Shown here: positions 1 through 5,891 of the stretch, piece after piece
How the letters are laid out: every line of letters begins with the position of its first letter
Position numbering within the stretch: the first letter of the stretch is position 1
DNA from: Chloroflexota bacterium
GTDB lineage: Bacteria; Chloroflexota; Anaerolineae; UBA4142
Assembly (NCBI GenBank): GCA_016199405.1
Contig: JACQGS010000069.1
Location: forward strand, 1 to 7,109
Direction of reading: 5' to 3'
DNA length: 7,109 nt
Program-made: the position numbers and the translations under genes
The notes under the pieces: generated by a model
What the model saw: the letters and a program-made list of their open reading frames with translations, nothing else
Told to the model about the DNA's origin: nothing
Database searches by the model: none

Positions 1-63
1 AAGCGGCGTTAGAGAACGCCTGCCCCTTCAAATCTGTGATGGACTGAGCATTGCGAAAAGCAA

Positions 64-900
64 ATGAGTGGAGATCTGAAAAAAGTACTCGAAATAAATA
101 CCGCGCTCGCGCGCACAATGATCACGCGATTTCTGCGCGAGGAAATTACGCGCGTGGGATTTGCGCGCGGCGTGATTGGATTGTCCGGCGGGATTGACTC
201 GGCGCTCGTCGCGTTTCTCGCGGCGGAGGCATTGGGCGCGCAAAATGTTTTCGGCGTGCTGATGCCGTACCGCACGAGCAATCCGCACAGCCGCGCGGAC
301 GCGGAACTCGTCGCGCAGACGCTTGGCATTGCGACGCGCGTGATTGAGATTACGCAGATGGTCGAGCCGTATCTCGCGCAATTCGCCGGCGACGACGCGC
401 GGCGGCGCGGCAACGTCATGGCGCGCGTGAGGATGATCGTGTTGTACGATCAGTCGGAAGATTTCAAAGGGCTGGTGATCGGCACGTCGAATAAAACTGA
501 AGCATTGCTCGGATACACGACGCAATTCGGCGACAATGCCGCCGCGTTGCAGCCGATTGCCGATCTATACAAAGCGCAAGTGCGCGAACTCGCGCGCGCG
601 GTCGGCGTGCCGGAAAAAATAATCGCCAAAGCCCCGAGTGCGGATTTGTGGCAGGGGCAAACCGACGAAGGCGAGTTGGGATTTACGTACGACGATGCTG
701 ACGCGATTTTGTATCGGCTCGTGGATGAACGGCGCAGCGTGGAGGATGTGGTCGGGCTGGGGTTCGAGGCGCGCGTCGTTCAGCGGATCGCGGAGTTGAT
801 GGCGCGCAATCAGTTCAAGCGCGTGCCGCCGCTCGTTGCCAAGTTGAGCGCGCGCACGATCGGCGTGGATTTTTTGTACAAAAGAGATTGGGGCAAGTAA
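64..900 (+). CDS. nadE: NH3-dependent NAD(+) synthetase
   Basis: This 278-aa cytoplasmic enzyme makes NAD+ from deamido-NAD+, ATP and ammonia, the last step of NAD synthesis. The ATP-pyrophosphatase P-loop SGGIDS is at residues 41-46. Further family blocks are GTSNKTE (140-146), FGDNAAALQPIADLYK, and PSADLWQGQTDEGELG near residues 190-207. The protein has no N-terminal glutaminase (nitrilase) domain, so it is the short type that uses free ammonia or a separate amidase. Length fits the short family (about 240-280 aa). The ATG at 64 is preceded by only a weak purine stretch (GCGAAAAG); the next in-frame ATG is at 118, but starting there would remove the first N-terminal helix. The gene is rich in CGCG/GCGC like the epimerase and VIT genes. 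A 78-bp repeat-filled spacer separates it from the next gene, so co-transcription is possible but not shown. Confidence 0.95.
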   Translation: MSGDLKKVLEINTALARTMITRFLREEITRVGFARGVIGLSGGIDSALVAFLAAEALGAQNVFGVLMPYRTSNPHSRADAELVAQTLGIATRVIEITQMVEPYLAQFAGDDARRRGNVMARVRMIVLYDQSEDFKGLVIGTSNKTEALLGYTTQFGDNAAALQPIADLYKAQVRELARAVGVPEKIIAKAPSADLWQGQTDEGELGFTYDDADAILYRLVDERRSVEDVVGLGFEARVVQRIAELMARNQFKRVPPLVAKLSARTIGVDFLYKRDWGK

Positions 901-904
901 AAGC

Positions 905-970
905 AAGTCGCAGGTTGCAAGTCGCAAGTTTCAGACTGCTCCTGCAACCTGTGACCTGTGACTTGAAACA
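905..970. repeat. Inverted array of degenerate 7-nt repeats
   Basis: The spacer between nadE and the epimerase is almost wholly made of heptamers. The left arm reads AGTCGCA (906-912), GGTTGCA (913-919), AGTCGCA (920-926), AGTTTCA (927-933). The right arm holds the reverse complements: TGCAACC (943-949), TGTGACC (950-956), TGTGACT (957-963), TGAAACA (964-970). The arms can fold on each other with about one or two mismatches per heptad around a short centre at about 934-942. There is no T-tract, so it is not a classic intrinsic terminator. The GGAG ribosome-binding site of the epimerase (971-974) begins directly after it, so a hairpin here could influence translation or RNA stability. Similar heptad arrays are common between genes in Chloroflexota, as I remember them. 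Confidence 0.75.
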
Positions 971-978
971 GGAGATTC

Positions 979-1920
979 ATGAAACGCGCACTCGTCACCG
1001 GCGGCGCCGGGTTTATCGGTTCGCATTTAGTCGAAGGGCTTTTGACGCGCGGGTACGCGGCGCGTGTGCTCGATAATTTTGCGACCGGTCGCCGCGAAAA
1101 TTTGGCGGAGGTCGCGCAGCAAGTCGAAATTATTGACGGCGACATTCGCAATCTCACGACGGTGCGCTCCGCGATGCGCGGCGTGGAGGTGGTTTTTCAT
1201 CAAGCCGCGCTGCCGTCGGTCGAACGGTCGGTCAAGAATCCGTTGGAGAGCAACGATGTGAATATTACCGGCACGCTGAACGTGCTCGTCGCCGCGCGCG
1301 ATGCCGGCGTCCAGCGCGTCGTGTACGCGGCGTCGTCGTCCGCGTACGGCGATGCGCCGACGCTGCCGAAAGAAGAATCCATGACGCCCGTGCCGCTCTC
1401 GCCGTATGCCGTCTCGAAACTCGCGTGCGAGCAATATCTGCGCGTCTTTTGGAAACTATACGGGCTTTCGACGATCGCGCTGCGCTATTTCAATATTTTC
1501 GGTCCGCGCCAAGACCCGACCACGCAATATGCCGGCGTGATCGCGAAATTTATTGACTGCGCGCTCGACGGCAAGCCGTACCCGGTCTTTGGCGATGGAG
1601 AGCAATCGCGCGATTTTACGTACGTCGAAAACGCGGTGCGCGCGAATTTGCTCGCAGCGGAAGTCGAATTGAAAGATTCGCCGGTCGTGAACATCGCGTG
1701 CGGCGCGCGCGCGACGCTGAATGAAATCATCGCGCTATTGAACGATTTGACGCAGCAGCACTTGCCGGCGCAATATGCGCCCGATCGCGCCGGCGATATT
1801 CGCCATTCGCACGCCAGCATCGCGCGCGCAACCGAAATTTTGGATTACACGCCGAACGTGGACGTGCGCGAGGGTTTGCGCCGGACGCTCGAATGGTACA
1901 AGGCACAACGAAAAATATGA
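979..1920 (+). CDS. NAD-dependent UDP-hexose 4-epimerase-like SDR
   Basis: This 313-aa extended short-chain dehydrogenase/reductase acts on nucleotide sugars, most likely as a UDP-glucose or UDP-N-acetylglucosamine 4-epimerase supplying sugars for surface polysaccharide. The N-terminal Rossmann motif TGGAGFIGSH is at residues 7-16, with the adenosine-binding aspartate in VLDNF (D32). The catalytic set is the SSS run at 119-121, Y143 and K147 (YAVSK). Other family blocks are HQAALPSVERS (74-84), RYFNIFGPRQDP (169-180), RDFTYVENAV (211-220) and AGDIRHS (271-277). The QDPTTQYA stretch resembles the WbpP/Gne-like branch more than classical GalE, but the substrate cannot be fixed from sequence. 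The start is supported by GGAG at 971-974, four bases before the ATG. The stop overlaps the start of the next gene (ATGA, 1917-1920), so the two are probably translationally coupled. Confidence 0.9.
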   Translation: MKRALVTGGAGFIGSHLVEGLLTRGYAARVLDNFATGRRENLAEVAQQVEIIDGDIRNLTTVRSAMRGVEVVFHQAALPSVERSVKNPLESNDVNITGTLNVLVAARDAGVQRVVYAASSSAYGDAPTLPKEESMTPVPLSPYAVSKLACEQYLRVFWKLYGLSTIALRYFNIFGPRQDPTTQYAGVIAKFIDCALDGKPYPVFGDGEQSRDFTYVENAVRANLLAAEVELKDSPVVNIACGARATLNEIIALLNDLTQQHLPAQYAPDRAGDIRHSHASIARATEILDYTPNVDVREGLRRTLEWYKAQRKI

Positions 1921-3068
1921 GCGACAATTCTAAAATCATCGCCAGTGTGCGCGACGCGTGGCGAACCGAAATCGCGAGCGCGCGGATGTATCGTGAACTC
2001 GCGCGGCGCGCCGGTGACACGCAGCGCGATATTTTGATTCGGCTCGCCGAGGCAGAAGAAAAGCACGCGGAAACTTTTGCCGCGCGGCTGCAGGCGATGG
2101 GCGCGACGCCGGGCGAATATCGCGAATCGTTCATCGAACGCGCGCGGCGGTGGGTGCTCCTGCAAGCCGGTCTCGACACCGCGCTCCGCCAAATGGAAGC
2201 CGGCGAGGCGGACGCGTCGAGCGCGTACGCGGATTTGTTCGCCGCGTCGAAAACGGATCAAGAGCGCGCGGTCGTGCGCGCGATTGATATCGAGGAACGA
2301 GCGCACGAAAAGATTTTGAGCGAGATGGGTCAGCCGACCGCGCCGCAGATGCGCCTCGATACGATTTTGAAAACGGAACGCTGGCACGTGCGCGGCGGCG
2401 GTTGGATCGGTCAAGCGATTTATGGAATGAACGACGGCTTGGGCGCGGCGTTCGGCGTCGTCAGCGGCGTTGCCGGCGCGACGAATGTGAACGCGCAATT
2501 TGTATTGCTCTCCGGCATCGCGACCGCCATCGCGTCCGCGCTGTCGATGGGCAGCGGCGCGTATCTCGCGACGAAATCGGAGCGCGAGGTGTACGAAGCG
2601 GAGATGGAACGCGAGCGGCAGGAAATCGAAACCGATCCGGAGCAAGAGCGCGAAGAGATGCAGTTGTTTTATGAATTGAAAGGGTTCAAAACCGCCGAAG
2701 CGAAAATGCTTGCGGCGCGGCTCGCCGAGCAGCCGGAAAATTTATTGAAAACGCTGGCGCATGAAGAGTTGGGGTTGAGCGAAGCCACGTTTCCGGATCC
2801 GTTACGCTCGGCGTTGAGCGCGACGCTGGCGACCGCGCTCGGCGCGTTCATCCCGGTTGTGCCCTTCTTTTTCTTGAGCGGAACGACCGCGCTGGTAGTG
2901 TCGTTCGTCGTCAGCACCGCTGCGCACTTCGTCGTCGGCGCGAGCAAAGTAATTGTGAACGGGCGCAGTTGGGTCAAGATCGGGACGGAGATGACGCTGG
3001 TCGGTTTGGCGGCGGCGATTATCACGTATGTGATTGGAGTGTTGATTGCGCCGGTGGTGGGGGGATAA
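1917..3068 (+). CDS. Ferritin-like (erythrin)-VIT/CCC1 fusion iron transporter
   Basis: This 383-aa membrane protein resembles the rubrerythrin-VIT1 (MbfA-like) family, whose studied members move ferrous iron or manganese out of the cytoplasm. Residues 1-140 form a ferritin-like helical domain with acidic/histidine ligand motifs EAEEKH (45-50) and EERAH (126-130), plus E18 and E27. A linker leads to the VIT domain: IYGMNDGLGAAFGVVSGVAG (168-187) is the first transmembrane signature with the family aspartate D173. A second membrane helix lies near 195-218, then a long charged metal-binding helix region (220-290), then three hydrophobic helices (about 298-321, 323-345, 358-380). I chose the ATG at 1917 because it gives the ATGA coupling with the epimerase; the longer frame from 1893 lies entirely inside that gene. 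The link to a sugar epimerase is not functionally obvious. A strong terminator follows at 3165-3205. Confidence 0.9.
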   Translation: MSDNSKIIASVRDAWRTEIASARMYRELARRAGDTQRDILIRLAEAEEKHAETFAARLQAMGATPGEYRESFIERARRWVLLQAGLDTALRQMEAGEADASSAYADLFAASKTDQERAVVRAIDIEERAHEKILSEMGQPTAPQMRLDTILKTERWHVRGGGWIGQAIYGMNDGLGAAFGVVSGVAGATNVNAQFVLLSGIATAIASALSMGSGAYLATKSEREVYEAEMERERQEIETDPEQEREEMQLFYELKGFKTAEAKMLAARLAEQPENLLKTLAHEELGLSEATFPDPLRSALSATLATALGAFIPVVPFFFLSGTTALVVSFVVSTAAHFVVGASKVIVNGRSWVKIGTEMTLVGLAAAIITYVIGVLIAPVVGG

Positions 3069-3070
3069 TG

Positions 3071-3105
3071 CGGAAGGCAGAAGGCGGAAGGATGAGGGAT
3101 GAAAA
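3071..3105. repeat. Purine-rich heptad tandem repeat
   Basis: Five consecutive degenerate heptamers start three bases after the transporter stop codon: CGGAAGG, CAGAAGG, CGGAAGG, ATGAGGG, ATGAAAA. The 7-nt period is the same as in the 905-970 array, but the unit is different (GGAAGGC-type). It has no coding signal of its own. It lies upstream of the terminator palindrome and would be in the 3' untranslated region of the transporter mRNA. An in-frame ATG at 3099 falls inside the repeat and is not a credible gene start. Confidence 0.65.
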
Positions 3106-3120
3106 CCTTCGGGACGTGGA

Positions 3121-3153
3121 CGAACCTTGTCTTGAGCGGAGGCGAAGGGGCGG
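3121..3153. repeat. Copy of a dispersed CTTGTCNTGAGCGNAG-type repeat
   Basis: The segment contains CCTTGTCTTGAGCGGAGGCG followed by AAGGGG. I recognise it as a diverged form of a short repeat (consensus roughly CTTGTCCTGAGCGAAGTCGA followed by AGG) that I recall between genes in several phyla, including Chloroflexota. It has imperfect dyad symmetry (CCTT at 3125-3128 against AAGG at 3145-3148), and CCTTCG at 3106-3111 can also pair with CGAAGG at 3143-3148. Recognition is from memory and was not searched. Confidence 0.45.
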
Positions 3154-3164
3154 ATAAAATTCCG

Positions 3165-3205
3165 AGACCTTCGAGGTTTTGCAAAACCTCGAAGGTCTTT
3201 TTTTT
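3165..3205 (+). terminator. Perfect 34-bp palindrome with T8: intrinsic terminator
   Basis: The arms AGACCTTCGAGGTTTT (3165-3180) and AAAACCTCGAAGGTCT (3183-3198) are exact reverse complements around a GC centre, so 3165-3198 is a perfect palindrome. The last arm base begins a run of eight T (3198-3205). This is a textbook Rho-independent terminator on the + strand, about 100 bp after the transporter stop. It insulates the native genes from the restriction-modification operon that starts just downstream. Perfect symmetry also makes it a possible dispersed repeat or protein-binding site. Confidence 0.88.
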
Positions 3206-3220
3206 GCGCGGGGAGTGTGG

Positions 3221-3226
3221 TAGAAT
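3221..3226 (+). promoter_or_regulatory. Possible -10 box (TAGAAT) for a leaderless mRNA
   Basis: TAGAAT differs from the TATAAT consensus at one position and is preceded by GTGTGG. The start point expected about seven bases downstream (about 3233-3234) coincides with the ATG at 3234, and there is no Shine-Dalgarno sequence between them. I see no good -35 element: the region at the expected distance is the T-tract of the terminator. The placement right after a terminator, where the operon needs its own promoter, is the main support. Confidence 0.45.
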
Positions 3227-3233
3227 GCGGAAG

Positions 3234-4781
3234 ATGAAGCGACGGGCAGTGCCGACAAAACGAAAGACGCCAACCGGAAAACGCGCGACAAAAGAGACGC
3301 GTGCGACTTATTCTGTCTCCAAGCCGGTGATTCCGCATGCGCGTCTTGAACTTGCCACGCTCGAAGAAGCCGCGCTCGCGGTTGGCAAGACTCCTCACAA
3401 TCTGCGCGATTACATTCAGCGCGGGCGCATCGCCAAATACAATCCGGAGGGCAAGCGCATTAGCCGCGCGTTGAATGGCGAACTACGCGTTTCATTATTC
3501 GAATTGCGCGCATTCTTGTCGCTGGTCGCGCAAGGCAACGAAAAACATCATCATGCCGGACTTCACCCCGAACTCGGCTTTTACAATTTAGCAGAGCGAG
3601 AACGCACCAAGCACGTTCACCGCCTGCATCCGTACTTGGGGAAATTCATCCCGCAACTCGCCGAGTGGTTCCTCGCGCATTATTTTCAAGAAGACGCTGT
3701 GATCCTCGACCCGTTTATGGGTTCAGGCACGACGCTTGTGCAAGGCAACGAAATGAAGATGCACACGATAGGCATTGACATTTCCGCCTTCAATTGCCTG
3801 ATTGCGCGTGTCAAGACGGCAAATTACGACGTGGAGAAAGCGCGCCGCGAGATCCTGGAGGCAGAACGACGCGTTACGCAATTCAGCCAACATCTGACGC
3901 AGAATGCAAAAACGAAATCGGACTTGTTCCCGGTAGAAAAAGTAGAAAAGTTGAAAGTGAGTCTCCTCGCCGAGTGCCACAGCGAATATCTCAAGACTTG
4001 GTTTGCGCCGCGTGCGTTGTACGAGATGCTTTACTATCGCCGCTTGATTAGCCAGTACGAGTACCAAGACTTGCTTCGCGTGGTCTTGAGCCGCGCCGTG
4101 CGATCCTCTCGGCTGGTCACCCACTACGATCTAGCCACTCCCAAAGCGCCAGTTCCGGTCGGAAAAGAATATTGGTGCAGGAAGCATTCGCGAATGTGCG
4201 TGCCGATCGCAGAGTGTTTATCAAAAATCCATGCCTACAGCGAAGATACGGCGAGGCGGCTGAAAGAATTTGATCGCTTGCGAAGCGACAAGAGTGCCGT
4301 AATTATTCAAGGAGACTCGCGCGCGACGGATTTGAAAAGCGAATTGAAGGACACACCTCTGGCTAGTCGCGCCATTGACGGTATTTTCACTTCGCCGCCG
4401 TACGTGGGGCAGATTGATTATCACGATCAGCACATCTACGCATACGAGCTATTTGGCTTTCCACGCAATGACAAACTGGAAATTGGACCCAAGCGAACTG
4501 GAAAATCGCGGCAGGCACAACAACAGTACGTCGAGGACATTTCCGCCGTATTCCGCAATGCTTTGCCGGTGTTGAGTGATACTGCCAAGATTTTTGTTGT
4601 TGCCAATGACCGCTTCAAGTTGTATCCGGAGATTGCGCGACGAAGCGGGATGCGAATCGCTGAGGAGTTTCAACGTGCGGTGACGAAGCGCACCGAGCAA
4701 GGGGATGATCCGTATCAAGAGACGATTTTTATGATGGAGAAGGAAGGAGGCAATGACGCTATCCAAACAACAAACCGATGA
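3234..4781 (+). CDS. HTH-fused DNA methyltransferase (m4C/m6A) of a type II RM system
   Basis: This 515-aa protein should transfer a methyl group from S-adenosylmethionine to an exocyclic amino group of DNA, protecting sites from the nuclease encoded next. A basic tail (1-25) leads to a MerR/excisionase-like helix-turn-helix at about 38-98 (TLEEAALAVGKTPHNLRDYI, then a basic wing). The catalytic part begins with HRLHPYLGKFIPQLAEW (129-145); motif I is DPFMGSGTT (159-167), followed by GIDIS (180-184). A region of about 170 residues (190-355), probably target recognition, holds CRKHSRMC (315-322). Next come GDSR (360-363) and motif IV TSPPY (386-390), a form common in N4-cytosine enzymes. Motif I precedes motif IV with the presumed recognition region between, an alpha-like order. 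The start at 3234 fits the -10 box; ATG 3225 overlaps that box. The 3' end overlaps the nuclease gene by 29 bp. Methylated base and site are not certain. Confidence 0.87.
   Translation: MKRRAVPTKRKTPTGKRATKETRATYSVSKPVIPHARLELATLEEAALAVGKTPHNLRDYIQRGRIAKYNPEGKRISRALNGELRVSLFELRAFLSLVAQGNEKHHHAGLHPELGFYNLAERERTKHVHRLHPYLGKFIPQLAEWFLAHYFQEDAVILDPFMGSGTTLVQGNEMKMHTIGIDISAFNCLIARVKTANYDVEKARREILEAERRVTQFSQHLTQNAKTKSDLFPVEKVEKLKVSLLAECHSEYLKTWFAPRALYEMLYYRRLISQYEYQDLLRVVLSRAVRSSRLVTHYDLATPKAPVPVGKEYWCRKHSRMCVPIAECLSKIHAYSEDTARRLKEFDRLRSDKSAVIIQGDSRATDLKSELKDTPLASRAIDGIFTSPPYVGQIDYHDQHIYAYELFGFPRNDKLEIGPKRTGKSRQAQQQYVEDISAVFRNALPVLSDTAKIFVVANDRFKLYPEIARRSGMRIAEEFQRAVTKRTEQGDDPYQETIFMMEKEGGNDAIQTTNR
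4741..4750 (+). promoter_or_regulatory. Ribosome-binding site of the nuclease gene
   Basis: AGGAAGGAGG contains two overlapping Shine-Dalgarno cores. AAGGAGG (4744-4750) is an almost perfect match but sits only two bases from the ATG at 4753, which is unusually close. AGG/AAGG at 4741-4747 gives a more normal distance of five. Both lie within the coding sequence of the methyltransferase, so nuclease translation follows that of the protective enzyme and may be tempered by the poor spacing. Confidence 0.6.
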
Positions 4782-5532
4782 AATCGCTGAATTGCTGACG
4801 CGGCAAATTCGTAGAAAACTGACTCAACGCAAAGCAGAACCAAGTGAGATGCCATTCCATGTACGGTTACTTGGAAAAGATCGCATGGCTGTGTTTTCAT
4901 TCGTCCAATCCATAAATACAACCATCGGTCAAGATATCTTTGAGCCGATTGCCGTTATTGTTGCGCGCCCGCGCTTTAGGCAGGCAATTAGCCAATACAA
5001 GAAATTCAATGACACGATTAGCGCAGATGCGCAATATGTAATCCAACAATTGATGAACGACCTTACCACCGCGCGAATTGCGCCAAACAAGGAAGATGAA
5101 ACCAAGCGAATTCTCGCTGTTGTTCGATCGGGCGAGATACAGAAAATAAAACGTCCGCGTATCGACTTGTTCTTGGAATCCAAGAATGGAATTGAATATT
5201 ACATTGACATGAAAACAGCTAAACCGAATGCGCCCCAATTTGTAGCCTTCAAGCGAACTCTGTTGGAATGGGTCGGTATTCGAGGTGTAGTCGATCCCGA
5301 AGTTGAGATTCGAACAATGCTTGCCATTCCTTACAATCCTTACGAACCTGAGCCATATCAGCGTTGGACATTGCAGGGACTTTTTGATCTCAAGAACGAG
5401 ATTCTTGTCGCCGTCGAGTTCTGGGATTTTCTCGGTGGAACAGGAACTTATGAAGAGTTGCTGGATGTTTTTGAGAAAGTTGGCATTGCTTTGCGCCCAG
5501 AGATTGACGCCAAGTTTGCAAAGTTGAGTTGA
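4753..5532 (+). CDS. Type II restriction endonuclease, TdeIII/MjaII-like
   Basis: This 259-aa cytoplasmic protein is the likely restriction partner of the methyltransferase. The presumed PD-(D/E)XK core is RPRIDLFLESKNGIEYYIDM (134-153) continuing KTAKPN: D138 and the pair D152/K154 (IDMK) would bind Mg2+ and cut DNA. FKRTLLEW (167-174), PYNPYEPEPYQRWT (193-206) and VEFWDFLGGTGTYEELL (221-237) match what I remember of the TdeIII family (PF09520), whose characterised members cut GGNCC; the length also fits. No signal peptide or membrane segment is visible. Codon use is AT-richer than in the flanking genes, with few CGCG tetramers, as expected for acquired DNA. The start is fixed by AAGGAGG just upstream and the 29-bp overlap with the methyltransferase gene. 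Family placement is from memory; specificity is inference. Confidence 0.8.
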   Translation: MTLSKQQTDEIAELLTRQIRRKLTQRKAEPSEMPFHVRLLGKDRMAVFSFVQSINTTIGQDIFEPIAVIVARPRFRQAISQYKKFNDTISADAQYVIQQLMNDLTTARIAPNKEDETKRILAVVRSGEIQKIKRPRIDLFLESKNGIEYYIDMKTAKPNAPQFVAFKRTLLEWVGIRGVVDPEVEIRTMLAIPYNPYEPEPYQRWTLQGLFDLKNEILVAVEFWDFLGGTGTYEELLDVFEKVGIALRPEIDAKFAKLS

Positions 5533-5571
5533 GTTCGGCGCAAAAGCGAAATATTCGAGAGAGGAGAGAAT

Positions 5572-5868
5572 ATGGTCGGCTCCTTGAAACGCAGAGCGCG
5601 GGTCTTTCAAGTCGCATACAAGTCCTTTTATCATGAATTGTCAGAATGGAACAGCGATTACATTAACGCAATAACCAAGAAAGACGCATTAAGAATTTTC
5701 GCATCCCGTCACAAAATTGAGTTCAGCGGAAACAAACCACCGAAGAACTGGAAATGGTGGGATGGCGATTGGTATATGAGTTTTCGTTTCATTCGGGAGT
5801 TTGACCAAAAACCCAAGGTGTGCCTGCACTGTCGAGGTACAGGAATGCTCGTTATCAGCGAGCTTTGA
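5572..5868 (+). CDS. Small protein with one CxxCxGxG knuckle, unknown function
   Basis: I do not recognise this 98-aa protein. It is basic in its first half (SLKRRAR at 4-10) and has an aromatic centre: PPKNWKWWDGDWYMSFRFIR at 56-75 holds four tryptophans. It ends in CLHCRGTG (84-91), matching the CxxCxGxG unit of the DnaJ zinc centre, but only one unit is present, so a full four-cysteine site would need a dimer or a partner. A good GAGGAGAG ribosome-binding site lies at 5561-5568, 39 bp after the nuclease stop, and base composition matches the restriction genes. It is therefore probably the third gene of that operon and could be an accessory or control protein, though nothing in the sequence shows this. 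The C-terminus comes very soon after the zinc motif, so it may be a truncated remnant. Gene status is likely but not certain. Confidence 0.65.
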   Translation: MVGSLKRRARVFQVAYKSFYHELSEWNSDYINAITKKDALRIFASRHKIEFSGNKPPKNWKWWDGDWYMSFRFIREFDQKPKVCLHCRGTGMLVISEL

Positions 5869-5891
5869 TACTGTGGATTCAAGGAAGAAAG

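Noticed and set aside
5..20. Hairpin GGCGTT-AGAG-AACGCC as a terminator of an upstream gene
   Set aside because: The stem is perfect but only 6 bp, and no T-tract follows; it could be chance at this GC content.
888..1076. 62-aa + strand frame across the nadE/epimerase spacer
   Set aside because: It is translated heptad repeat plus a shadow of the epimerase gene in another frame.
1893..1916. ATG at 1893 as the transporter start
   Set aside because: It lies in the epimerase gene and adds eight residues without a family match; the ATGA overlap at 1917 is the usual coupled arrangement.
3099..3233. Extension of the methyltransferase frame upstream to the ATG at 3099
   Set aside because: It would run through the heptad array, the dispersed repeat and the terminator palindrome; those 45 residues look like translated repeat DNA, and the likely promoter lies downstream.
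2669..3398. Long antisense frames opposite the transporter and the junction
   Set aside because: They are composition-driven shadows in GC-rich DNA, with Arg/Ser/Pro-rich sequence, no start signals and no recognisable domains.
5866..5868. TGA of the 98-aa gene as a selenocysteine or readthrough codon leading to more cysteines
   Set aside because: The frame beyond does not restore a second CxxC unit, no convincing hairpin follows, and the protease start is only 23 bp away.
5820..5891. GTG start at 5820 for the M48 protease
   Set aside because: It overlaps the end of the 98-aa gene, encodes a non-family N-terminus, and the ATG at 5892 has a well-spaced AAGGAAG site.
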